From Lepas anatifera (Eukaryota > Arthropoda > Thecostraca > Lepadidae), in the NCBI GenBank assembly GCA_034440635.1, contig JAOTON010001929.1, forward strand, positions 1,315,001 through 1,379,000: a stretch of 64,000 nucleotides of DNA, written 5' to 3'. The position numbers and the translations under genes were made by a program. Shown piece by piece: positions 13,001-25,017 of the stretch. The notes under the pieces were generated by a model, which was given only the letters and a program-made list of their open reading frames with translations, ran no database searches and was not told where the DNA came from. Within the stretch, counting starts at the first letter, position 1, and each line of letters starts with the position of its first letter.

Positions 13001-13382
13001 TCATGGCCATACAATATTCAAGTTTCTTAACCATTAATCTTATAGCGTTGACTAGAAAGAAACATGAAAAATACGCCTCTCCCAATGTTCTGGTTCGACG
13101 CCGATGAATATGGGACAGAGACAGATGAGCAAACGCCTGCTCTGCGACCCACGTCTAACCAACCAGCCCAGTTATCAAAACACATTTCTAACTAAAACAC
13201 CGGTAAAAAATAAAAAAAAGGGCCAGACATGTTCATATTTTTACATGGCTCCATCCCTGCTCAGAACAAGCAATATATAAACAAAACTTGATCTTTTTCA
13301 TTGCTGGGTCCGCATCCACCTTGCTCTCTAAAAAATATGAGGCGACGCCGTTGTAGGTATGGCATGCATACCATTTAAACCC
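10076..13382. other. Intron 1, mostly unrecognised
   Basis: Holds the probable hAT insertion at 11064-11553. I see no exon, RNA gene or array in the rest. Confidence 0.5.
11064..11553. mobile_element. Probable hAT-type insertion
   Basis: It starts cagaggcgtagccaggggg and ends atgcgccactg. Ends of this type bound the nested MITE at 5053. No matching 8-bp flanks were found, so the limits are tentative; two elements may be merged (a second cagtggcgtgcc lies at 11217). Confidence 0.5.
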
Positions 13383-14410
13383 TTAATACAGATTATTCCT
13401 CGCCCCACCGGGGCCATCAATGACCCCCTAAGGTTTTTCAGGATGGCAGAAAAACGCCGAGGCGCAGCAGCGCGGTTGAGGGCTCTACCTCTCACCCCAT
13501 CATTTTCCCATAAACCCTAAAAAATTTTGCCCCGGGTCACCCAAGGTCAGGTCACCAGGCGAGGTCAACCTAGGTCACCTCACTTCAAATTTTGAGCTCT
13601 ATAAGAGCTACATTTCTAACCCGATCAATTTGAAGCTTCCTATAATTCATGATCCCGCCAGGGTCTACAAGATGTATATCCGGAATTTTTCGATTTCGTG
13701 ATCTGACATCAGGTCACGAGGTGACCTCTCCCCTTGAAAAAGCATGGGGAAAGCTGTCTTATGATTTCAAAGTCACAAAAATAATTTAAAATGCTCGCCT
13801 TTCTCAGAAAAGCGTCCTTGGACACTCTTTCACGGATCCCAGTAACCATATTTTTCCTTTGACCTATCTAAGGTCATCCAAGGTCGCCAGGGGTCAAAAA
13901 CAGTATTTTGACAATAACTTTTGATCTAATTACGTTAGAGCGCTGAATCAAACATCATCGTGTGTGTCTTGTCACTGGCATTCATTTGATATACGGCAAA
14001 AGTCACTTTCTGACCCTTCGTGACCTCGGGTCATATTAGGTCACGAGGTGACCTCTGGAGGTCAATCAACTGGCGGGAGGTCATTAAGTTTTAAATAGCG
14101 GAAAAGGGTCTGGCATTTTCCTATCAAATGTACTTTACCAGATCTCAATAGCTCTAATGGCATAAGAGTTATACCCAGTTTGCTTAAGCATTGCATATTT
14201 TAGTGAAAATAGCCTATCTTGACCTAACTTGACCTCGGGAGGTCAAACCATTGACCTAAGCGCTTAAACATGCAAATTAATTTCTTACTGAATTCACAAG
14301 AGCTTTCTAATGCACTTTGCAGATTTGCGCTAACCCCCTATTTTCGGAGTTAGAGGAGGGGGCCATCGATGGCCCGGTGGAGGTGGCACAGGACCCCGGT
14401 GGGGCGCGGG
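13383..14410. mobile_element. AGGTCA-rich TTAA-flanked element, short copy
   Basis: The right end is ccccggtggggcgcggg followed by TTAA at 14411; the left end contains ctcgccccaccgggg, with TTAA near 13382. The interior is the inverted counterpart of 58990-59830, sharing gccatcgatggcc, caaactgggtataac and gtcacgaggtgacct. It is crowded with AGGTCA/TGACCT, some as inverted pairs. No transposase. Confidence 0.7.
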
Positions 14411-14414
14411 TTAA

Positions 14415-16324
14415 GATGAATAAATGTTCTGAAACCCATAACATATTTCTGACGTCTAACTGGTGTTTCCAACAGGGCGGGGACCCCAATGATGAACTAG
14501 GATGAAGTTCATTCCAAACCTGTGGCACTGGGCCGGCCTCTCTTCTATCCTATCAATCTAAACTTGCGCACATGTACCCTAATTTGTTAAAGCTTAGTTG
14601 CGTCGGTAAGGGAGGGTGGGGCGAATCCAAGGGTGTAATCTGGCGATGAAACCTCCTCCTAGAAGCAAACAATATTTATCCATTTCAGTCAATTTTTCCA
14701 ATTTTTTTCAATATCACTGTTTCTATGATTTTTTCCGGGTTAGTCGCGAAAAGTTTTGTGGAAATCTACCTCTTTCGATGATACACTTCCGTACAGAAAT
14801 TTAGTTCCGTTCCCAAACCCTGTCATGGTGGTCGGCTGTTTTGAACCGATCCCCTTCCCCCAGTCAAAATATCTGTGGATGCTCTTGCAAACATCCCCAC
14901 AGTGATCAGAGCGTTATCTATTGCATTCAGTTATGCTAATGGCTAAGCACTGGTCAAATCCTATGGCCTGATTTTTTACGTCATGGGGGTGAAACATAGA
15001 AAAAACAGAATGCATTAAAACCGAGCTAAAATCGAAAAACTAAAAATATACAAGTAAAACAAATCACTGTGCGTGCCAGTTACAAGGATGCAACTTTGTA
15101 ATTCGATGGCATTGGGGATCCTCAATCCCCAATGCATCCAAGCAAAATTTCAAAAGTGCCACATTTGACCGGGTTAAGAGGTCACGATTGCATTCAAGAC
15201 AGCTGCTACTCGCATCCTGGGGAAAGCTACCTTTCAGGGATATCGGGGACGTATCATGGACCCCACGAGAGAACGTTTGATATGCAAACGTACGTTTGAG
15301 GATGCCAAACCTTATAGGTATTGTGAATTGACTTGCATCGCCAAAAACATAAACCATGTACGCTTTCGGCCATGCACTGCGGAAATCCCGTTTGCAGAGG
15401 GTGTTTGACAGCAACAGCTGACGCTACATTTATGTTCGGGGAAGTCCTGCCGTGATAGAAGTGTCGTGATGCACCAGGGGAGTCCCCTGTGGGGGCACAT
15501 CAAGACATCATGAGACAGCCGATGTGTAGGCGGGCCTATGCAGCATGAGGCAGCCCCCTCTCAATGGAGCAATCGGCAGCCTCGCAACGTGTTTGGCCTC
15601 CTGGAACTGTCCTGGAGCCCCCTGAAACATTCCTTATTATCCTAATCATCTCCAGTATAATAATCCTAATTTTTCCTGTTGGAAGGGTTTCTTGGGAGCC
15701 AGCTTGCCCCTTGTTCAGGGAAGCCCCCGGGCCTTGAACCCGGTCGGCTGCGTGGAAACCAGCTGCGCTGACCACTCCACTACCGCAGCCCCTCTGCAGT
15801 ATACAAATACTGGCTACCGCACGGTGCGATGGACGTCTTCCTGATATACTGCACCGTCAGAAATGGCGCCCTCTTGGTCCAAAAAGTGCCTTCTGATCGA
15901 GATGTCCCCCGATTGGGAAGACCTGGATCCGCCTATGGATCGGTGGTCTCGCATCAACCATTCGACAGGTGCCGGATGTGTGTTACGTCATAAGGGGAGG
16001 ATGATGACGTCAGCAGGGCTACGCTCCGCCCACGGCGATGAACTTTCGGCGTTTGATGTGCCGTGAACGTGGATGCAGCAGCTTCGGTGTTACGTGGGCC
16101 CGTCCATGACACCTTTTGTTCCTTCCTCAAGAAGATTCTCTTCGGAAAGGAGCACGATCAGAAGATATAAGATCTTTCTCTTCTGAGATTCACTGCTATA
16201 GCAGTTGATGCTAAAATTAGGGGACAACATTGAATTTGAATTATTGAATCCCCCTTCCCTCCAAACGATGACTCGTGCAACAACAGCCATGACCCGGAAG
16301 TTTGCGGCCATCATTAAGTGGGAG
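14415..16324. other. Intron 1, SINE A copy only
   Basis: Only the SINE at 15670-15795 is recognised here. Confidence 0.5.
15670..15795 (-). mobile_element. tRNA-headed SINE, family A, copy 2
   Basis: Minus-strand reading gives ggtagtggagtggtcagcgc, a gtttccacgcagcc segment and the B-box-like cgggttcaagg, then ccctgaacaaggggcaagct and aacccttcc. It matches the copies at 6160 and 62755. Confidence 0.78.
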
Positions 16325-16492
16325 CAGTCGCGGATCCAGGATTTCATTTGGGGGGGAGCTAGGGGGCTCGAGCACAGCCCACCATTGCCTCGGATCAGCC
16401 TCCGCCTACGCATTGGCTATAGGCACTTACACATTTCGAAGGGGGCGGGGGTGGGGGCTTGAGCCCCCTAGGCACCCCTGTATCCGCCACTG
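16325..16492. mobile_element. hAT-type MITE, 168 bp
   Basis: It starts cagtcgcggatccagga and ends tatccgccactg, matching the cagtggcggatcc ends of the element at 23377. Its target duplication is no longer visible. Confidence 0.65.
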
Positions 16493-16744
16493 GTTGTGGG
16501 GCTAACTATTGATTCTATGATGGAGGGGTGTGACAGTGATAAACGACGCTGTATGCATATTTGTGGAATGAATGATTGAAAGATGAATGATGGGCAGGCG
16601 GCGGCAGAGCTCTGTGGATTGGTGCTGCCGACTGGGACGAAGGCAGAGACTTTCTGGGAGATACGCACCATCAGTCAGAGCAGTCATGTAAAATCTCTTC
16701 GGGTGTGCACGAGTACTTTGAATCCAACGTCTCCACGGTGCTGA

Positions 16745-17103
16745 AATATAATTTTTATACATTTTGTCCAAGGTGTTCCCAGTTCTGTTTTTGAAGTCGG
16801 AGTCCACTAAAGTCAACAAGGGACTTGTCACGGCGACCCCGACCCCACCACCCGAACGACCTACTCCCAAAATGAAGGGTTAATTTAGAAGCCAAAGTTT
16901 AACGTCCCACAAAGCACGGGGACGATCGCCTCACTTAGGTCATCCTCTTACCAGTCAGTTGCCAGCCGACCTACGTCGGGTAAACTATTCAGCACTGAAG
17001 CGTCTCAGGGGAATCGATCCTAAGTCTGCATATACACTGCCACTGCATGTTCCTGAGCAGCGGGCCGGAGCCCAACGCTTTACCAACTGAGCTGCCGGGC
17101 GAC
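16745..17103 (-). mobile_element. tRNA-headed SINE, family B, copy 1
   Basis: On the minus strand it begins gtcgcccggcagctcagttg gtaaagcg, a good A box, with a B-box-like ggatcgattcc about 70 bases on. The body runs through gtgggacgttaaac and aattaaccctt to a distal part ending ccttggacaaaatgtataaa. It aligns over its whole length with 53898-54262. Confidence 0.85.
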
Positions 17104-18131
17104 TTTTTATTTTTATTTTTGAGGAATTAAAATCGTTGGTTCTATGAAACCCCAGAGCCTGGAGAAGCCCCTGGGGAAACTAAAATACGTTCTGTTACGC
17201 TAGTCTTTGTTCAACACAATAGCTTTTAACAATGTTTCGAATTCAGGCATCTCAGTTGTTTTCGAAAAGATATGCCTTACCAACGATAGAGCATCGTGTC
17301 GGCCCCGGGGGTGGGTCCAGGGGATTTGTCCTCCCAAACCCTCAGATTTTGGGTAAGGTGACGAACCTTACCGTTTTGATCAGTTTCCTCACGGTCAATT
17401 TTCATGACGAGAGACACTTTTATTTGAATCCAGCCCAATGTCCCTAGATTTGTGTTGCTATTTGTAAGCATTTGATTTGTAAGCATTTGAAAAGGGCGGA
17501 CACCGATCGATTGATCTGACTCAGCATCAATGCAGTATCGATGTTTCAATGCATTGTTCCCGCACGGGTCCTGTCTGGGTCCTTCTGATGCCTTCTGCGG
17601 TGCAAACGACATGCATCACGCGTTCACGTCTATAGGGTAATAAATGATGTTCGGGCGCTAAGCGTACACATGCCACCATGTATGGATTAGGGTAAGCCCT
17701 CCTGTCCCGCAGGATAATAAATTACTGCAGGGGATTCAGCAAGCTTCTCTTCATGGTTCGGATCTATTAACATGTTTTCAGCAAACTAGTCTAGACCAAA
17801 GGTTCCCGTCCCTCCCCACTTGAAAACATTGTTTTTTTCAGCAGTCAAAGGATGGGATCACCACACCGTTCAGAATATACAAACATCGATTAAAAACAGG
17901 TTCAGTGTTGTGTCAATAGGATGCTTAACCTCTTTAAACACTTTCTTGAGAGCGTGACAACCTGCCACGAAAATGATAACGACAACATGCATACATTTGT
18001 TCCCTTTTCTTCACCTATGCTCAATTTTCACTTTGGTTGCCGGCAAGGCGCATCCATCCTCGTTTTCTCGGCTCAGAGGGTTCCTCAACCGTATTTTGAC
18101 AGAGCTATCAGCTGGGTAGAAATTTCATGGT
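17104..18131. other. Intron 1, nothing recognised
   Basis: A 15-base direct repeat (tttgtaagcatttga) at 17460 is the only structure noted. Confidence 0.5.
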
Positions 18132-19252
18132 CACCATAACCATCATATCGAATAATAACCATCCTAACCATCATATCAAATAATAACCATCATAACCATC
18201 ATATCGAATAATAACCATCATAACCATCATATCAAATAATAACCATCATAACCATCATATCAAGTAATAACCATCATAACCATCATATCAAATAATAACC
18301 ATTATAACCATCATATCAAATAATAACCATCATAACCATCATATCAAATAATAACCATCATAACCATCATATCAAATAATAACCATCATATCAAATAATA
18401 AACATCATAACCATCATATCAAATAATAACCAATCATATCAAATAATAACCATCATAAGCATCATATCAACAACCATCATAAGCATCATATCAACAACCA
18501 TCATAAGCATCATATCAACAACCATCATAAGCATCATATCAAATAATAACCATCATATCAAATAATAACCATCATAACCATCATATCAAATAATAACCAT
18601 CATAAACATCATATCAAATAATAACCATCATAACCATCATATCAAATAATAACCATCATAACCATCATATCAAATAATAACCATCATAACCATCATATCA
18701 AATAATAACCATCATAACCATCATATCAAATAATAACCATCATAACCATCATATCAAATAATAACCATCATAACCATCACATCAAATAATAAACATCATA
18801 ACCATCATATCAAATAATAACCATCATATCAAATGATAACCATCATAACCATCATATCAAATAATAACCATCATAACCATCATATCAAATAATAACCATC
18901 ATAACCATCATATCAAATAATAACCATCATAACCATCATATCAAATAATAACCATCATAACCATCATATCAAATAATAACCATCATAACCATCATATCAA
19001 ATAATAACCATCATAACCATCATATCAAATAATAACCATCATAACCATCATATCAAATAATAACCATCATATCAAATAATAACCATCATAACCATCATAT
19101 CAAATAATAAACATCATATCCATCATATCAAATAATAACCATCATATCAAATAATAACCATCATAACCATCATATCAAATAATAACCATCATAACCATCA
19201 TATCAAATAATAACCATCATAACCATCATATCAAATAATAACCATCATATCA
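18132..19252 (+). repeat. Minisatellite, 28-bp unit, about 40 copies
   Basis: The unit is ataataaccatcataacc then atcatatcaa, 28 bases, with shorter 19-base units missing one ccatcataa segment and a few cataagcatcatatcaac variants at 18450-18540. It is AT-rich and almost stop-saturated, so non-coding. It lies in intron 1. Confidence 0.95.
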
Positions 19253-20074
19253 GGCTGCTCTGCCATGTTACAAAAACTGCCTTGAAAGGGATAACTCCCG
19301 GGAGAGCTTTATTTTTCCGTTACTGTTTTTCTCTTTATGTTTATGTTCTATCGCTGCTTCTAATTGGCTAGTGTGTCACTTAACTGAAGGCTTCTTTCTG
19401 TACGGTTAACAACGTCCTTGCTTCTGTCAATTGTTCCGTAACAATGTTTGAAATTGGTTTGCCTCTCCTTTGTATTCTGAACTCTATGCTTTGTTTGCCA
19501 CATTGATTCGTCTGTTCTCTTTATCTCGCTCTGCTCTATATGTTCTCCGTATATGAAGAGAATAAACAACTGATGATGATAAAATAAAATGATAACAACT
19601 TTTGGGACACGGCTAGATATCATATCCCAAAATATTTAGCAGGCAAACTTCTGGAGTATCCCTTCTGAGCGTTACGTCATCAAACTAACTAATGCACTCA
19701 ACAACAGCCTGTCATTCAAATGTCCTCAGCTCTTGGAGAGCCTGCCGGAATAGGGTTCCATCATGCTCATTTGACAATGAGGGCAGCATTGAAGCTGTCA
19801 TGACGTTAAATTATTGGCCGAACTACAGTCCTCCTTTCCCCGCAGGGAGGCTCCGTTATCCTAAGTGATGTCATGAGCCACCGTTTGAGAATCGCTGTTA
19901 TAAGGGTAAACGGGGCGGACACAGACCCGAGTTTTGGGGGTGTCAAACCCATGTCTGCCTCCTGGGGGGGGGGGGGGGACGTGCGATTTGGGTGCTCGAC
20001 AGACTCACTATAAGCTACCGCTCCAAGTACATGATTGCTCTCCTTTGGGGGGGGTGGGAGAAAATATTTAATTG

Positions 20075-20215
20075 CTCGAGAGACCTTGTGTAAACACTTT
20101 TTCAAAACATTCTCGGGCCTTTCGGGGGAGGGCAAAAGATAGTTTGGCCCCCTACCAGCGCTGGGGGGGCGGGGGCATGGCCAGAATGCCTCCTTCCCGG
20201 CGTCCGGCAATGAAG
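20075..20215. mobile_element. Dispersed repeat with TTGGCCCC core, copy 2
   Basis: Shares cttgtgtaaacactttttca, aaagatagtttggcccc, catggccagaatgcc and gcgtccggcaatg with 8340-8490, in the same orientation. Confidence 0.6.
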
Positions 20216-22339
20216 GGTAATTGCCTTTGTTATTTGTTAAGTCATTTTGGCGCGCTAGTTTTCCTACATTTGCACATAAAAGTTTGCTCCATGAAAAATC
20301 CAAATTTGCAAAGCAAATCAGCGTACCTATCGTAGATTCTTGTGTTCGATAATTTGCCTAGAAGTTATGTACAAATATTGGAAAATATGATTTATTGTAT
20401 CGGGCTTCTCCAGTCACTCATAATATACAGCTTTAGCACGAAGTGAGATGGATAATGTTTTCGATTTTCTGTCAATTTCCGGTGGACCACCTCAAAGCGG
20501 AGCATTTGACAAAAGACGTCACGATTGAGGCTTCTAATCGGCATTCCGACAGTTTTCAGACTTTCGGATCTGTTGTAGACATAATTTTTATAGCTTTTAA
20601 GTATATTCATTCATACGTTTAGATATGCAATGGTTTTCGCGCCATTTCATATCACCTAAGCCTTATTTTATGCATTCACTGACAAGAACGTGCATGAAAA
20701 CTGTCCGAACAGATAAGCTCGTAAACGTCTTTTAATAAAATATGTCTACAACAGACCCGAAAGGCTCAATGTGTGGGTAATGCCTGTTTAGAACTGATTG
20801 ATTGCCTGTCTTTGGTACCGCAGTCAGGTTGAGTCTTCTTCATTATGAAATATACGACTGCCATCATATTTGAAAATAATTATAAAACATGATTCCCGAA
20901 ATGCAAGTCGCATTTATTTCGTTGTGTTTTAATTTTCGCCGAGTGTCGTTGCGATTATTACTTAGTAAATATAAAGCCCTACACCGAGAACGCTCAAAAG
21001 GCTGCACGTGTGTGGACACTCATCTCGCGCATCGTGGTGGGAATTTGGGGCAGCTCTGGCCCAGGTGGCTTCTAGAGGGCCCGTCTGCAGTGCTGAGCCT
21101 CTGTGTGCAGCACAAACAGACTTACGGCTAAGTATCGTCCTCGAACGGCTCTTAACGCCTCTGCTATTTCTCTCGTCACGCCGGCAGGTAGACAGAGATG
21201 CAACTTTTGCCTACGTGATAACCCGAGCGCTCACATTCATCGCCTGGGTGGACGTCGCGTCGTGGCGAAGAAATGTTTAGAGATGCAAATTGGGACTGGT
21301 GGCGAAGGACAGTCCGTGCTTGGTATTGTGGTGAAGTGGGTTGGAATGGGGTCAGACTGGGTGGCTGGTGATGAAAGCGGACTTGTTGGGGACTGACACA
21401 GTCTGGAAATGGTAAACCCTGACTTTGCGACTCAATTGGTGAGTCAAAAGGAAATAAAACAGTTTACACCCATATAAGGTATGGTAATTTCTGATAATCT
21501 CAAAGTTTCGCTGAGTTACATTTAATGAATTTTGCTACAAAACGGAAAACATTCTGAATCAGATTCAGTTCTTTCCCGACTCTGACTCAACTAACTCAAA
21601 CATATGCTTGCCTCTATAACATAATTTCCCTGAATCTAATGCAACCAAACTGAGGGATTATGTATGCACAAACTTAATGTGAGATAAATATAAAAGCTGA
21701 ACCATTTGTTGTGGACCCACTCAATTCACCCAGAGGCTGGCCCAGAGACTTTGTACTTAGCAAGATTGAATCAGCTTTGAGTGACCAACAAATCTAGACG
21801 CAAGGCTCGAACTTTTCAGTCGTTATGCACGCTTGTATGCTTATACTTAATTGCATGTTTTTTCTGTCCTATTTCACGCGCGTTTTACACGAGTGATTGT
21901 GCCAGTCGTGGAGTATTGTGGACAGAATAAACCTTGAAATAGCTATTCGAGGTCAGACGTCAAAATCTTACAATAAGTGATCACGATCCTGCCACCGTCC
22001 AAAGGAGAACATAGGTTCGTTCCTGAAGAATGGACGTGCAATTTGTCCGGACTGGAACAGGGAGATGAAAAGCGACCTAAAGCGATCCCATTCAAACTCA
22101 GATAACTCAGCTGAAAAGCGATTCGACTAAATCAAGTGTCAGGATACGAATCAGAAACCAAATGTATTTGTTTGAATTGTCTCGTATCGTACGGAATCGG
22201 GGTGGATATCTGTTCATGCTTACTGTGTCAAATTTGGAAAAACTGCCAGTGCTACTGTGAATAAGTCCTAAACTCCCTAATCAGATTCAGACCCTCCAAC
22301 CGACTCTCTGGTACAGTAAACTCAAACTCCTCACAGCGT

Positions 22340-22745
22340 CCAGACAACATCATTTAGTGCGTCAACTGCAGCCAAAGCGCTGACCCTCCCGTCGCTTTTT
22401 GCCTGAAGGGAACAGACCCGCAGTGGGTGCTCACGTGATGAGCCGTGCACGCGCAGTGTGCACCAACATCCGGGAACGCTGCCGCTCCGTCCGCGCACAC
22501 CATTGGCCGCGCCGCTCAAGCGGTTAAACGACTACTGGTGTCCTTGCTCCTGATTGGTCGCACGCACAACGCTACACGCATTTCTGCAGGGTGTTCGGTA
22601 CGGCCACGCACTGAGGTGACAGGCGCCGGCCGCCGGGGTGGCTGAGGGGCCACTGCGGATGGCCAATGGGGACGCTAGCGCCAGCGGTCGCAACCAATTA
22701 AAACGCAGCGTGCTGCTGGCTTTGGGGAGCCCACTTTGAGGTGGT
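22340..22745. promoter_or_regulatory. CpG-rich patch with four CCAAT motifs
   Basis: In an AT-rich neighbourhood this stretch is GC- and CpG-rich (gcgccggccgccgggg). It has CCAAT or ATTGG at about 22503, 22554, 22662 and 22696. No TATA box, transcript or protein was recognised. It could be an intronic promoter or enhancer; this is inference only. Confidence 0.3.
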
Positions 22746-23376
22746 GGATACTCACCATGCTTCAAGTGGTGGAGCATTTGCCAAACCCGAAAATGCTCGT
22801 TGAATTGTGAGACATTGGTTTTTGGTATGGGCCTAAAATTTAGGAGCATTAGCTCTAAGTTCTCGGAAGGCCTGCTGAAGATAGGGTGCCATAAACCGCA
22901 GAGTGTTGTGGGAATGACCTAGGACCCTAAAGATGATAGATGACAGTAAGGCTAAAGACTGGCGCCTAAACGCCAAGTCCGAACTAAAAGTTACCCTAAA
23001 AGCCCAAAGGTCGTCAGGTAAAGATAAGAAGAAAAGGGTGGGGTGGGTAATAAACGTTTCGGTCTTGGACCGTCGTCGGGGGCAGACCGACGTTTTCCCG
23101 TTTTCTTTCTTTACCTTAGCCTTTGGTTTTGGTTTTTGATTTTTTTAGGCTGTCTTGCTTGTCATCGTATTTTAGGTGGCATTAAGCATTAGCTCTAGGC
23201 TAATCCAAAGGTTTGTTTCATAACAATGTTTTTCCAAAGAGCAATTGGTCTTACGCCGCGTTTGTACGACCCGTATGTTTTTTTAAACGTCTCCCACGGG
23301 TATTTTTGCCGTGTTATAGGGGCCGGCATGCCGGTTTCTGCACGGAAGTTTTATAGGAATGACCGGGGTTCACACC

Positions 23377-23728
23377 CAGTGGCGGATCCGGGGGGCAAAA
23401 GGCAATTGCCCCCAAACGGAAAGCTCGGGGCAAAACTATGTTTTTGCCCCCCAAAGCGATCGACCTCCTTTTTTCCTACTCCTTTTAAGTTTATAGGCAA
23501 CATTTTGGTGCTTTAACTCTCAACTTCAAACAGAACCAGTTAAGTTCAGTGAAAATATCGGGCCTTGGATAGGAAAAGGATCTTGAGCTCATTTTTCAGC
23601 TCGTGACGTTTTTTTTTTGTTCTTGCTCAAACACCCGTACCGGGAAGTTATTCTGGCAATTTGGCGTTGCGCGACTTTTTGTTTTCGACTTTGGTTTGCC
23701 TCCCAACCGACTGGTAGATCCGCCACTG
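23377..23728. mobile_element. hAT-type MITE, 352 bp
   Basis: The ends are cagtggcggatcc and gatccgccactg. The target duplication TTCACACC is exact (23369-23376 and 23729-23736). The interior includes gcccccaaacggaaagctcgg and aacagaaccagttaagttcag, shared with 52143-52470. No transposase. Confidence 0.93.
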
Positions 23729-25017
23729 TTCACACCTCGCCTGGTCCGGAACAGTCTGTTCCACTGGAATCTAACAGGTGCAGGGTTCGCAACGCCGTAG
23801 CACTTCAATAGCTGGTTTGTCGTTAAGTTACTGTTTATTATAGAACTTGTTTCGATGCCACCTCCCACCAAATTCATCCAAGCTTCTCCCAAATCTCCTT
23901 CAGCTCCCCTAAAACGAGAGGTAGTTTTTCGTAGGAGGCTGCATGATATTCAATCCTGGCACGTGACATACAGTGAAAAACGCCTGCAGTGTTTGGTTTT
24001 GGATCTCGATGTGAGCGCTATTAGCGCCGTTTCGTAAGATTAAGCCTGCCAGATGAGCGCTAATTTCGGGGGTGCAATACCGGCATCCTGTGGGAGAGAG
24101 AAGGGACATTGACGCCTGAGGGAGCGCCGCGGCGGTTTCAAAGGGCGCCTGGGCGAAGGAAGTGAGGGCGGGGCGCTAAGTTCTCAATCATGAGGGCACT
24201 GTTCCGTCTACATCCCTCCCTTTTTGCCCGACAGAAGAAAAGATGCTATACTGGCGTCATTCACACCTGGAAAAATCTGCAAAGATTTCTGTCCGCCGAA
24301 GTCACAAAAGCGCGTGGGGAGATTGTCAAAAACATATTTCCAGGCGTGGTCCGCAGATTTTCCGATGTGAATGAGCCATAATGGATGAAAAATAATATTT
24401 AAGAATATGATGTGTGCTTCTCGGTGAGGCAACATGTAGTCTTTTGAGGCTACATGTTCAGAAATATAATTTGTCAATGAATTCACACATACAAAGCACA
24501 CTTTTGATTTGAAATAAATTGTCTGAAATCATACAACGATTATCTTTGAATGTTTCATCTTATCCTAGATTCACATTAGACAGATAATTTATTAATTCCT
24601 TACATTGCCCCAACTTGCAGAGCAAAGCTCAGAGTATTTTTTTGTGTGGTGTCCTTGGCCAGCTCTGGCACTCAGTATTTCTTCTCGGCTCTTATTGCTT
24701 TCAGACATTTAATGTGGATCCTAAATACTATTTTATCTGCATTGTGGCTAAGTCTAGAGTGATTTTCTACACATTTATGATTATTGGTATATCCTCTTGC
24801 TTCTTTAATCGTCTTTTAGTAATGTCATCTTAGGAACTATTTCAGGCGCTGTTCTCTCTAAAAAAATCCCAATATCAATTTGGTGAACGCCAAAATTGTT
24901 AAGTGGAGCGGTGCCCGCTGTCTATATATGAGTAGGGTAAATACCTCAAAATTTTGCGAGCAATGATTTCAAACGTTGATAGGTTTTGAAGTGATGTGAC
25001 GAGGAGCATGCCGATAA

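Larger units (their letters stand above)
19253..25017. other. Intron 1, sparse features
   Basis: Contains the dispersed repeat at 20075, the CpG-rich patch at 22340 and the hAT MITE at 23377. A short inverted pair (ttcacacctggaaaaatctgc at 24262, gcagattttccgatgtgaa at 24352) may mark a small hairpin element. No gene recognised. Confidence 0.45.
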
